Shown here one piece after another: positions 26,101 to 59,879 of a stretch of 64,000 nucleotides of DNA. A program made the translations under genes and the position numbers. This DNA comes from Hirudinaria manillensis. Lineage: Eukaryota > Annelida > Clitellata > Hirudinida > Hirudinidae. Below the pieces are notes generated by a model that was given only the letters and a program-made list of their open reading frames with translations, was not told the DNA's origin and ran no database searches. Every line of letters starts with the position of its first letter. Position 1 is the first letter of the stretch. Location of the stretch: NCBI GenBank assembly GCA_034509925.1, contig CM067526.1, positions 4,597,501 to 4,661,500 of the forward strand, given 5' to 3'.

Positions 26101-29100
26101 CGGAATGCCTTCAAAATAACTGCTCAGCAAAAAGTGGCAATGGAATTTGTGATGTCAGTGACTTATATAAATTACGTTGATAAAGTTAATATCCTTTCGT
26201 GAAAAATACCTGAAATTCTTTTGAAATTTGTCCTTAAATCTCTTTATTTGTAAAAGTAACAATTAAATGGTTTTGATTAACCTTTCTAGCAAGAATGTGA
26301 CAGTTACCAATGCAACTACGATGGTTTCGAGTGCAGCTACAACAGCAGGCCTTACCACAACTGTAGTTCGGTTCGACTTCACGCTACCAGATGTTTCGAG
26401 GTCTTCAACAACGGAATTTGTGACAAGGAATGCTCCGAGGAGTCCTGTCTGTTTGACGGCTGGGACTGCGTGGAACATAAATTGGAGGAATGCGATCCTC
26501 TTTATGAAAACTACTGCAGCAGACATTACGCAGATGGGCACTGCGATAGAGGTAGTTGTTTATGGTAGAAGTAGTTGTTCGATAACGTTATGATTCATCG
26601 TACGCGCATATTTTGTTTTGACAGGTTGTAACACCGAGGAATGCGGATGGGACGGTCTCGATTGCGACCCACAAACTTCCATCGTTGAATCCAAGCAAGG
26701 AAATTTGGCCACTGGAACATTGGTAGTCGTGGTGATGGCTGCCCCTGAGGATTTTATCAACATTGCTCCTCATTTCTTGAGGCAACTGGGACTCTTGTTG
26801 CGGTCCGTTCCAAGACTGATGCACGACTCTCGGGGTAAGGAAATGGTTTATCCTTGGTCCCCATCAATTTCTCAGATTCATTCAAGAAACAAACGGGCTC
26901 CACAAGGATCCATATTAGGGTAGGTTTTCTGGAAACAATCAAATTCTCTATGTTTGTAAACAACTAATAATGATAATATAATAATAATTTAAATGTTGTT
27001 CACTAATTCCTCCATAACAGGAGCCAAGTACACATGAAACTCGACAACAGTAAATGCAAAGACCAATGTTTCACCACGACTGAAAGCGCATCTGAGTTTT
27101 TGGCTCAGTCGCTAAGAACAGGATGGAAATCAGAAGTTCCAATTTATTCAGTCACAGGTTTTTTCTTTTAAATTGTTCTAAAATTTTGCTAGATTTTTGA
27201 TAACTGTTAAACATGGAGTCCTTCAATTGGACTGATTTTTGGTATTTCTTAATAATATTCGGATAATAACGTTTTTGATTTTGCATTCCAGCCGAACCGG
27301 ATGGGAATTCCAAACCTATTCCCGTAGTCCTAATAGTTGTTTGTGCCAGTTCCATGGGCATTATATTTTTTGTGGTCCTGGTTCTCTTCAACGCAACCAA
27401 GAAAAGGAGAAGCGGTTTAACGTGGTTTCCCGAAGGATTTAAGAGATGCGTCCCAGCTCTCAACATTGCAAATAAGTCTAAGAACAGAGGGTAAGTCTTG
27501 CTAATTGTAATAATTTATCTTTTAAGGCTGGTTAAATATGCTGCATATCGCATTTATTATCGCGTTTCATTGAAACAGGCAGAGTAGTATGTCGGTCTTG
27601 ACAAGTAGCCAAATAAGTTCTGAAACAACCCCCATGCAAGGTCCTCAGGACGCACGACACAGAGAAGTTTGCGACAATCCTCCAAAAAAGATGAAAGTTT
27701 GTATCATTTTGACCTACTCGAGAAAAAAACACATTAAACATTAAATGTAAAATAATCCATTAGATGAGTGAAGACGATTTAGAAGTTCTCGAGCAAAGGA
27801 AATGGTCGGAGAAGCATCTAAGGGCAGCAGGCATCAAGAAAGTTACCCTCTCCGTACCGACTCCCCCGTTTCAAGAGGGAGATCAACTCGAATCTCCTAC
27901 GATCTGCCATGACAAATACTTTATGAATAAATCCTCGGACAAGGAGTTGGTAGACATCAGAGGTCCAGACGGATACACACCTTTGATGCTGGCCTCTTCG
28001 ATTTCCCACAAGAGAAGCTTAGGAGCTCAAGGTTCCAAGTCGAGCGACTGCAGCGATGACGGGATAGCAACGATATCGGATCTGATCAGCCAAGGAGCCA
28101 CGGTCAATGCCACCACGGATACAACGGGTAATTATATTTTCTCGACAACAGCTGCACGAACGTAACCAAAATTTGAATTCAGGTGAAACTCCGTTGCATC
28201 TGGCAGCAAGATTCTCAAAAACCGAAGCTGCAAAACATCTTCTCGAGGCAGGAGGGGACCCAAATGCCCAGGATTGCAATGGAAGGACCCCTCTACATGC
28301 GGCCGTGGCATCCGATGCCAAAGGTGTTTTCATGGTAAGAAAGAAGAAAGACATTCCAACTCCAATGTTTATGGAGTAGTGCATTAACTTTCTTATCCAG
28401 GTTTTGTTGAGACATCGAGCTACGAAAGTAAATGCCCAGACAGATGACGGAACCACTCCACTGATGCTGGCTGTAAGGTTGTCTGTCGAGGATTTTGCAG
28501 AGGAACTCATTAATAACGAAGCCGATGTCAACTTTGGTGATAGAAATGGCACGTTACTTTTTATTTTCGACATGCTCTTAGTATTATTATATCAACAGTT
28601 TTCCTTGCTGTCTTTTGCTTGTGCAAGTAGAAAATACGAAATAAAAAAAGATTTGCCCCCTTCATGATCCCATTTAGTTTTTCCTGAGCGAAATAATTTC
28701 TTTATTTTTCATTTTCTTTGATGTGCTAGTAAATAAGTGAATATATTCCTAATCAATTCGCTTGAATGATTTGACAGGAAAATCTGCTTTGCATTGGGCT
28801 GCTTCCGTGAACAATTACAAAGCAGCTCAACTGCTGCTCGACAAAGGAGCCAACAAAGATGCACAGGATGCGCACGAAGAAACTCCGTTGTTTGTGGCTT
28901 GCAGAGAAGGAAGTTACGAGACAGCCCAAGTTCTACTATCCCATAAAGCCAATATGGACCTAGCTGATCACATGGATCGCCTTCCTAGGGACATGGCAGC
29001 TGAAAGGTTGCACGAGAGGCTCGTGATCTTAGTTGATAATGCCAAAAAGATCATGGATGACGAAAATTCGAATGGTCTTTCTAATAATTTACCGCGTCCT

Positions 29101-30465
29101 TTAAATGGAGATTGTGGTTCCAATCCTATGCCGACATCAAATTCTAGGGTCAGTTAAAGAAAATGTTACTTATAATTGCACTTGTTTTAAACTTGGTTAT
29201 TAACAAATAGCTTTTATCAACGAAGTAAGGATACAAAGGCAGGAATGTATAAAATAAATTAAATTGATTTTTTTGTATCTCTCACATAAATCTTAGTTTA
29301 ATCTGCAAGCTTTAATTGTCTGCAGAACAAGAAATTGAAGAAACACCAAATGGAAAGCGATGAAACGCAATCATTGCTTTTAAAACCCAACTGTTTACTG
29401 CAGGGAATAAACTATCCTGCACAAAAAAGAGGAGAAAACTTACAGAATCATTTTGTTGCTCAGAAATTTTTCGAAATGCCACCCTCTTACGAGAGCGCTT
29501 GCGGTGGAATGCCAGAAGAGGCAAGCTGGTTCAATGGTATGTCGCTTGGAAAGAATTCCTACGCTGATAAGACTTTCGCCTTCAAGGAAGTCGGCACCGA
29601 TCACGACAACATGATTAACGAGAGATTGATAAGTTCTTTGACTCCTCACAGAGGTAACTCAAATGCATACTCCCAATATCAATCGAATTTTCCAAACACA
29701 TCTGTGGCTTCTCAAGGTATCCAGCAGAGCGTGAACATGTCAGATTATGCACAAGAAATAGGCGCTTCGTGTAGTAACCATCAAGGCTTTGATTTCAATG
29801 CTTCGTATCCAGTTTTCCAATTGAAGGGCATGCAAGGAAACGAGCAATACCACAATTATTCTCAAAGTTCAAGATCACCTGATGGCAATCACTTCATGAA
29901 TGCCTATTGCCAACAAGCGACTCCACCTTCTGAGAACAGTAGGAGCAGCTCTATGGAAAGCAAATTCAGTATCAAGAACAGCTTAAAAAAACTTGCTGCT
30001 CAGTCATCTCAAAAGTCCATCAAAAAGACAAACAAGAAAAAGGTCACTGCCAATATACCTCTTTCTCCTGCCCACGTTCAGATACTTGTCAACCAACAGA
30101 ACCATCATTTGCAGCAGAACGGCATGGTCTTTCCACACATGCAAGCATCGAACCAACTTCTGCAAGAGTTTCAACAGCCATACCAGAGTCAATCTTCTCA
30201 GCACCAACAGTTTAACGGTCGGCTCGTGTCCCATGGATCCCTCCAGAATCATCCCGGCATGTTGGCAGCTTGTCTAGTGCCTCCCAATTCTTCCCATTTC
30301 GATCCTTACCCTACTCCATCTCCTGATTCTCCTGGCATTTGGTCGAATTCTTCCCCTGTTTCAGGAAAATCTGATCATTGGTCCGATCCCGTTTCTAGTC
30401 CTAGCAATCAAACTTTCGGCAATTTATCGGCATGTGCCCTCACCAGAATTACTCATGACGAATGA
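14116..30465 (+). CDS. Notch: Notch receptor, complete gene in 32 coding exons
   Basis: A single-pass receptor that, after ligand-induced cleavage, releases an intracellular domain acting with CSL in the nucleus. The 32 exons (14116-14173, 15753-15831, 16632-16771 and onward to 29326-30465) join in phase to 2,538 residues. Order: signal peptide 1-20; 36 EGF repeats to about 1440, counted individually and matching the canonical number; three LNR modules about 1455-1575 (each with NGICD- or DGHCD-like cores); heterodimerisation region with a furin-type RNKR site; transmembrane helix about 1716-1740 followed by [18 protein letters not shown]; ankyrin repeats about 1815-2120 ([18 protein letters not shown]); a Gln-rich tail; and a C-terminal PEST/degron block ([15 protein letters not shown]). 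EGF12 keeps the O-fucose Thr before its third Cys. Oddities: the intron after 28548 is GC-AG, and the 72-bp intron at 24113-24184 is in frame and stop-free. First coding exon and stop are both present. Confidence 0.98.
14186..14245. repeat. (CAT)n in Notch intron 1
   Basis: A CAT/CAC run begins 12 bp after the first splice donor and would encode poly-His if read through. A related run lies at about 14468-14505. Confidence 0.9.
15517..15600. repeat. (ATC)n in Notch intron 1
   Basis: An interrupted CAT/ATC trinucleotide run with no coding meaning. Confidence 0.85.
18276..18410. repeat. (ATT)n and mixed trinucleotide runs in Notch intron 7
   Basis: Interrupted ATT and TTG runs produce low-complexity Tyr/Cys frames. 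A similar ATC run lies at about 19267-19305 in intron 8. Confidence 0.8.
22075..23103. other. Large Notch intron 13
   Basis: Just over 1 kb between EGF17 and EGF18 coding exons, non-repetitive and without an open frame of interest. I see no embedded gene. Confidence 0.6.
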
Positions 30466-31367
30466 TGGACTACATATTTTACGAGAAATATTTTCACCGA
30501 GAAACTATTTTTGATCTCTTTGCCAGAGCTTAAAGTTATTTTGACCTTAAGGAATTAGATTTATTTATTTCTATAATTTTTTTCTGTGTCGTCAACAGAT
30601 CTCGGATTGTAATTCGTCGCCCTTTCTCAGGGAAAACTGACCCCTAGCCATGAACTTTCACTTGCGATGTTATTTTTTGAGAAAAAATTGGCTTATGTGA
30701 TGAAGACCATAGTGGTTTATAATAGTTTCCAACCACGTACAGAAGCCTTAGGGAAGCGACGCAGCCACGCATATCAAAAATTTGAACTGATGCATGCATA
30801 TCTTTATTGAAAGGAATAAATATTTTGAATAATCGCTTATAGTTAATTAAATATTTCTAATATCAACTCTCCTTACGTATAACTTTTACGTCCTTCATGT
30901 AGCGGGGTAAAGTCATTGGAATTTTAACGATGGACAGGAGAGGGAATCTTAACTGTCTTGTTGAGATGAATAATGAAAGAAAATTTCTCAACAAGGATGA
31001 CTTTAAAAGGTTTTAGAACTTTGACCTTTGAGTTTAAATTGACCTCAGAAATGTTTCAAATATACTACGGGAAATTCAACCTGGGATTTGGAATCCGTTA
31101 TGCGTTAACTCAGATGTTTGCCTTATTTTTAAACTGCTCCTAAGGTGACAAAAGATTTGTGATAAAATAATTAGATTCACTTAAGATTGTAAAAAGATGC
31201 TTTTTCTTCAATTTTTGAGTTTTCTTTAAAGAGAGATAAACCAGCGTTCACACAACAACTCGATCTTCAATATTAGCAAATACGTTAGAAATTTTATTGT
31301 TAATTTTGAAGAAACTGATTAAAGTACAAAAGTTTCTTTTATTAATTTCAAAATTTACGCAATGATA
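30466..31367. other. Notch 3' untranslated region and convergent spacer
   Basis: AATAAA at about 30816 is the likely Notch poly(A) signal, some 350 bp past the stop. TTTATT near 31338, AATAAA on the minus strand, lies about 25 bp past the metalloprotease stop. The intervening 500 bp has no open frame or repeat of note. Confidence 0.55.
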
Positions 31368-34300
31368 TTATTCTAAATTAACTGCGTGTATTTGGACAGC
31401 CCTCACAGCAACAGATCCACACGTTTTACAGCAAAGAGTTTTGAATTCCTTGACATCACAGAGACTTGGTTCGTTTTCCACTAACTTTTTACAATCGAAA
31501 CTCTTGGAACGATAGTCACCGTTCATGCAGTAATCTGAAATTCAATTATATCACAACTGAGATGTTATTTGATATTTTATAGAATTACAAAATAAATAAC
31601 TCTATTATTGGATTTATTTAAATGTCAATTTTAAAGATTTTTTATGCATAAGCAATATGAACAACAATCATTTAAATACCACTTAAACTCACCAGTTGAC
31701 ACTATGTTGACATTCCTACAGGAAGCGCTGCAATATTTCTGGACAGCTTCATCGTAACACAGATTAGAAGCATATTTGACCAAAGCCCTGCAGTTCAGAT
31801 ATAATCTGTTTCCAGTAACGTCCACGTATTCCAAAGTTCCGTTGAAGTCTCCTTTTGGTTTATAAATCATGAAAGGTGAATTATCAGGACTCAAAGTGGA
31901 AAATTTGAATTATACCTGTGTTCTTTATTGTGGGATCTGTTGTGGGACCTGCCTTGGGATTGGGGAGAGTTGGTGTCTTGTGTGGAGAAGAGGTGGCCGA
32001 AGTTGTCGTTGGAAGAGTTGTTGTAGATTTAGTGGTGGTTGTCGTTGGTGTGGAAGTCGTTGTCGTCGTCGTTGTTGTTGTTGTTGTAGATTTAGTGGTG
32101 GTTGTCGTTGGTGGAGAAGTCGTTGTCGTCGTCGTTGTTGTTGTCCTTTCTTTATTATGGTCTGTGACTTCTCCTCCATCCATCAAACAATTTTTCTTTG
32201 AGCTACTCATCCGTGGTTACAATTGAAAATTATGAATCAGATTTAATTTATTAGTTAATTTATTAGTACAAGTGGCTTTTAAAGACTTCGTTCCTAAATA
32301 TTTTTTCGCTAACAACAAGTAGAAGAAAATGTCGATTATTCCAGTAGCTTTGAGAATGCCAAATTATATTCATTTGTTTATTTATGCATCGCATGTTTAT
32401 AGCCTATTTATAAGCCTTTCTTGGGGTTTAATTTATTTATTTGTTTATTTATCCGTAGAATTACAGAAGAAATAGAACCTAAAATTATAAAATAAAACTT
32501 TTCAACTTTTGCTAACCTGTCCAGATTGGAAACTTTATTTCTCAGATCGGAAACTGAACAATCGGAGAAGTAAAGTGGATTGTAAACGTTTCCATCTTTC
32601 TTGATATGAGATGACATGATATAATTATCTTTAGGATCGCAGTCGTTGCCTGAACCGTCGTGTGCAATGGCCAGTCTGTCGTCAAGACAAGGTATGAATT
32701 ATTCATTAACTGATTATCATGAGTTAGTATCACATTGTGCTAATGCTTATTAATAAACTTTAATCGGACACGAGTTATAATTAAAGTTGCAATAAGTGCG
32801 ACTAACGTGTGACCAATCTCGTGGGCTAGGAGAGCTATGGTCGAAAACAAGTCTTTGTGGTTCATGATGCTGTAACTCTCAGGAGTGCAGATGGAATCAT
32901 TGTAAACCATGCCTCTGACGATTTCATTCTTTTTGTCCACGAGTGTATAGCTGAAAAAGAAACAGCAATAGGTGAAAATAATTAATGAACTACTTAATGA
33001 CGAACGTGCTGATTGGTGCCTATGTAAACAAGTGGCTGACTTCACTATAGACTAACATCACAGCCTGATTACTTAAGTCAATCATCATTTTGATAAACCA
33101 CGATATACCGTGATATCCAACATCATGATATCCACTACCGAAGAATTAGAATTCATTATCACAATAAAACCTTGTAAAAGCGGCAAGGAAATCGTTGTTG
33201 GGCACTTTGAGTTCTTTGTTTTGATCTTCGTTTTCTTTCGAATACCATGCTTGAAATTTATCGAAAGTATCGAAGGAGTCAGCAGTTTGATGGTCAGTTG
33301 TTGTTGTTGTCAGTTTCTCATTTTCAATAAACGATATGTCACTGATATCCTGATGAGAAAAGGATGGCATTAGTATTGTTAAATGTTTGTTTGTAATAAA
33401 TATATTCATTAATTTATTTATTACGCGTAATATATATTCATTACATGTAATATACGCATTTGTAAATTTAATACAAAATCAATTCATAGTAATTAAGTAC
33501 TTATTTGGATACAATACTTACTTCTGCAATCAATGCTCCGACCCACTTAACAGTGAATTTCAAATCTTCAATCTCTATTCTCTCGTAGCGCTCTTTCACC
33601 TTTTTTTATAATAAGAAATTATAATTATGGAAAACTTATTATACTAAAAATTATAATTACAAATTATTGCTAATAAACATTTATTAAAGCACGTGCCTCC
33701 TCCATGACGTGAGTGAAGACGAATAAGATGGTCTTCCTCGCTTCTTCTTTCTTTTCCTTGTCACTCGTTCCTGTACATTCCAAGAAATATCTGGAAAAGG
33801 CAAATGACATTCGATTGAAAAATAGGAAATTAATAAATTAAATTAATTAATAAATAAATTAAATTCGAATTATTTGTCTTAGAAGAGAAAATGCAGGGAA
33901 ATTCACTTGTTGAATGTTGAGTAATCGATGACCGAAAAGACTTCTATTGTCATCATCTTCTTTGCTGCATTGTTGTGATGTCCTCCAATTCTTGCATTCT
34001 GAATGTTCATTTGATCTGAAACGTAATAACAATAATGATGACGATAATAATAACAGTAATAGTAATAATAATAATAACAACAATGGTAGCAATCCAATTA
34101 ATATTATTGGTTAGCATAAATTGACGCGTGATGACGCTACTGTTACAAAAACGAGTGGAGCAAATGTTATTATTAGAAATGCAAATTACGTGACATTACA
34201 AATGACTAATATCCTAATACATATTCAAAGAAAAAGGTTGTTACCTGATTTTGCTGTCGGTATTTCAACAAGTGAGTGAACTATTCCGTCGATGTTGATC

Positions 34301-35392
34301 AACGTTTGGTCAACCATTTTGTCTTCATCTTGGAAGAAAATAATTACTTTCTTCACAGGACTCAAGGCGTACGATTTCTTGCCATAGGTAAATGTGATCG
34401 CCTGAGATCAATTAAAACAAATTAATAATAATAATAAAAATAATAATAATATTTTTATTGAATAATAATATTTTTATTGAAGGACATAATTTAATACTGA
34501 AAGCTCCATCCATAACTAAATATTTGAATTTTTATGAGTTTTTCTTATTCCTTTAAGAAATATTTTATATTTTGCAATAAATTACATCGACTTCTTCAAA
34601 TTGAAATGAAAATCGCTTTATTTATTATTTATTATTTATTTATTTATTAGAATTTAAAATCCAACAATCCAATGAATGAAAGGCATTTTGAATAAGTTTC
34701 CATAGTAACTCACGTATGACGTTTCCTTGACGTCACCGAAGTTCTTAATGGCGACGGTGGCAATGGCATGGTTGTAGGAATCTTTGTAGATGCCTATGAC
34801 CTTATAAATATCAAATTAAATCTATTAATATTAAATTAAATTTATTAATATAAAATTAAATGTACAAATTCCATTTCATTTGTACAGACTTGATTCGAAT
34901 CTTACTAAGGAAAAACGCTAATTACTAATGTCAATCATTAACAAATGAAATGAAATTTAAAAAAAAAAATAAAAGAAATAGAAGTTCGATTTTCTAACTT
35001 CGTCTTCAGGTGGACTCCAAATTGACCTTTGACCCTCCGACTGGGTCATCACCAATGGTGAACTCGTCCTCTGCTTGATGAGATTCAGAGTTAATTTATC
35101 TTTCAAGTCCATTTGGATGGAATCAGGCAATGATTTTGTGTTCTCCTTGTCGTTATAAGTCCATCGTGTATTCACTACAATCAGTAGGTTTTTATGTTTT
35201 CAATAATAATTATTTACTTATAATAATATTTATTTGTGTATTATTAACATTAACTTGTTGATATTCTAAATTAGGATAAGTCAACGTTATTAATTAAACA
35301 TTAATGACACGAATTTCACCTCTTAAATCCGTTGATGTCGATAGGTGAAGACAGACTATCAGCAACAACAGCGCTTGTACAGTTGCACGCAT
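31368..35392 (-). CDS. Secreted M12B-type zinc metalloprotease with Thr-rich linker and Cys-rich tail
   Basis: Thirteen minus-strand exons (35392-35320, 35174-34999, 34800-34714, 34401-34245, 34015-33907, 33790-33697, 33599-33522, 33349-33171, 32950-32807, 32675-32517, 32205-31916, 31851-31693, 31534-31368) give 623 residues. A signal peptide (about 1-21) is followed by a propeptide-like region and a metzincin catalytic domain. The zinc site HEIGHTLAIAHD (about 361-372) is split by an intron after HEIGHT, and the Met-turn is YIMSS. A Thr-rich, mucin-like linker (about 437-510) leads to two small Cys-rich modules: four Cys in the first and six in the second, ending CCKTC, resembling ShKT folds. 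There is no disintegrin, thrombospondin or transmembrane segment. By family knowledge it cleaves extracellular proteins; substrates are unknown. The intron after exon 6 is GC-AG. The second-to-last exon start (31851) rests on phase and module homology. Confidence 0.85.
31955..32150 (-). repeat. Coding ACA/ACG/ACC repeat (Thr-rich linker)
   Basis: Two blocks of threonine codons, each about 30-40 bp long and separated by SxPTTTTTKST-type segments, are near-duplicates of each other. Codon mixing (ACA, ACG, ACC, ACT) suggests the Thr tract itself is maintained. It is likely to be heavily O-glycosylated. Confidence 0.85.
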
Positions 35393-35445
35393 CTTGGTTA
35401 TAATAAATAAAATATTATTAAATTTCTACAAGAAAGCAATCATCT

Positions 35446-35545
35446 GATATGACCATCAACAACAACAATCTGATATGACCAACAACAACAACAGTCATCT
35501 GATATGACCAACAACAACAACCATCTGATATGACCAACAACAATT
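35446..35545. repeat. Minisatellite upstream of the metalloprotease
   Basis: Four copies of a unit of about 25-30 bp with core ATCTGATATGACCA, followed by a variable number of ACA triplets. It lies between the likely TATA box and the start codon, so it would fall in the 5' untranslated region or leader. Confidence 0.85.
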
Positions 35546-35599
35546 CACCTTAAACATCTTCCGTCAGTTCAAACAGCGTTTGTTTCAATCAGTACTTGG

Positions 35600-35620
35600 T
35601 ACACCCATTTATAGGAACAA
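35600..35620 (-). promoter_or_regulatory. Probable TATA box of the metalloprotease
   Basis: On the minus strand, CCTATAAATGGG lies about 215 bp upstream of the start codon. It fits a strong TATA-type promoter of a secreted protein gene. No clear initiator was identified. Confidence 0.45.
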
Positions 35621-35629
35621 CTTTGAGAC

Positions 35630-37323
35630 CCTTTTGTTTTTAAATGACAAAGAAACAATACAAATTAATAATGATATCGTGTTGCTAAATTATACATAAA
35701 TTATGCTTTCATTGTTTTCAGTGGTTTGTGATGTTAGGTAATCTTTATTCATTTTTCTAAATCCTCTTAAGGATTTCTTATTGTTTTCATCATTTTTATT
35801 ATTAAACTTCTTAACGTATCTTAACGAAATTTGAATATTACATAATTTAAATTTCAATTAATTATTTTAACAACAATGAAGCAGGTAGTCTGAGTCTGAG
35901 AATAATAGTTTAACACTTAACTCGCCTTAACTCAAAAACTGGCCTCTTTTTATCTTTTAAGATCATTTTTGCTCACCATACTTTATTCCAAACTGCTTTC
36001 ACCATTCGGTGATTCATTCTGAAGCGTTGTTGTAAACGGATAAAATAATTTTATTTAATTATTTAATTTAATTAATTCAATTAATTTATTTCCTGCACAC
36101 AAACCGGAAGGCCACTTGGATCACCAACGCAGGTTTGTTCAGTGTGTGTGTGCAATAAATACGGTGAACGGATTTATTTTATTTATTTTGAAATTTAATA
36201 TTTACAAACATTTCTCTCTTGCTCCTTCTTGGACTTGGGCATTCTACCACCTCTGGTCTGCGTTCCAATATGTACCTCCTTCCAAAGTATTTCATAACCT
36301 CCTGGCCAATCCGTGGTTCGTAGGAAGGAAAGCAATTGCTTGTTCAATACCAATAATGACTTCATTCTGTGAATTTCTTATAAAATACGTCCTTTGAAAC
36401 ATTCATGTTCACGGAAAATGAAAATTATTATTATTATTATTATTATTATTACTTCATGGTTTCAATTCAGTCGCAGAGATTTTAATGGACAAAATATTCA
36501 CAAATCATGTTCCAACTTGAAAGTGTCCATCTTAAGTGAAATCTCAGTTTCCGGTGGAGGACCAGAACAAAGAACTATAAACGTTTTTGCTAGAAAAGTT
36601 TCAAGTTAAATTACAAATGTTTAAAACATTTATTAAATGATCAGAATAATATGGTTAAACTACAGGGTCTATGATGATGACGACGACGACGGCGATGACC
36701 ACGACGATGATGATGATGATGCATCTCTGAGGCGAAATAGTTGAAACTATTTGCTTTTCTGAATCTCTTATTGGGTCCGCCATTGAGAGCTCCGTGAAGT
36801 TACAAACAAATCTTCTTAATTCCTCTCCAAAACAACCATCATCATCGTCGTCGTCATCGTCGGAATAATCATCATCGTCATCATCATCATCATAACCCTT
36901 CTTCCGTACACGCAAGTCGATGAGCAGCCAATGTCTGGGATGCTAGAGATGCAGCAGGATGATTTTCCAGAGGTGGCGCCTGCAGTCCTGTACCTCGTGA
37001 CGCGAGGTCCGCTTGGACCAAAGATTTTGAATTCATCGGTTTAGAAATTTATCGTCAATTAACAACAAATTAAGAAATTAAATTAAAATAAGAGAATTTT
37101 ATAATTTGCCGACAATTCGTGAAAATTAGTTTCGCACGAGTTTCGACCTGTCTTTATTTATTTTTTAAATTGTTATTTTCAGAAATCATTAAAGAAATCG
37201 CAAACCGTGTTTATGGGAGAATTAAGTTTTGAAATTGCATTTTAAAAGTGAATTTAAATTCGAGATTAATCTTTTCAAACTGATTGCAAGCGTCGAATCA
37301 TATTTCTTCGCTGACGAGTTGCC
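35630..37323. other. Divergent spacer between metalloprotease and KCC
   Basis: AT-rich DNA with an (ATT)n run at about 36425-36450 and GAT/ATC runs at about 36668-36722 and 36838-36895. The KCC promoter should lie near its 3' end, where a GC-richer segment occurs at about 36900-37020. I recognise no gene. Confidence 0.5.
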
Positions 37324-59817
<22,494 letters not shown>

Positions 59818-59879
59818 ACTTGCTTCCTAGAGGTCTGCATTAGAAGTTGTTAGCACTGCCTGTTCCGATCATTTCAGGG

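Noticed and set aside
28537..28548. GT donor at 28537 for the Notch ankyrin intron
   Set aside because: It would delete four residues from a length-conserved ankyrin repeat; the GC donor at 28549 restores the family length.
31918..32226. Plus-strand Val-rich frame opposite the protease
   Set aside because: It is the antisense of the threonine-codon repeat in a well-supported minus-strand exon.
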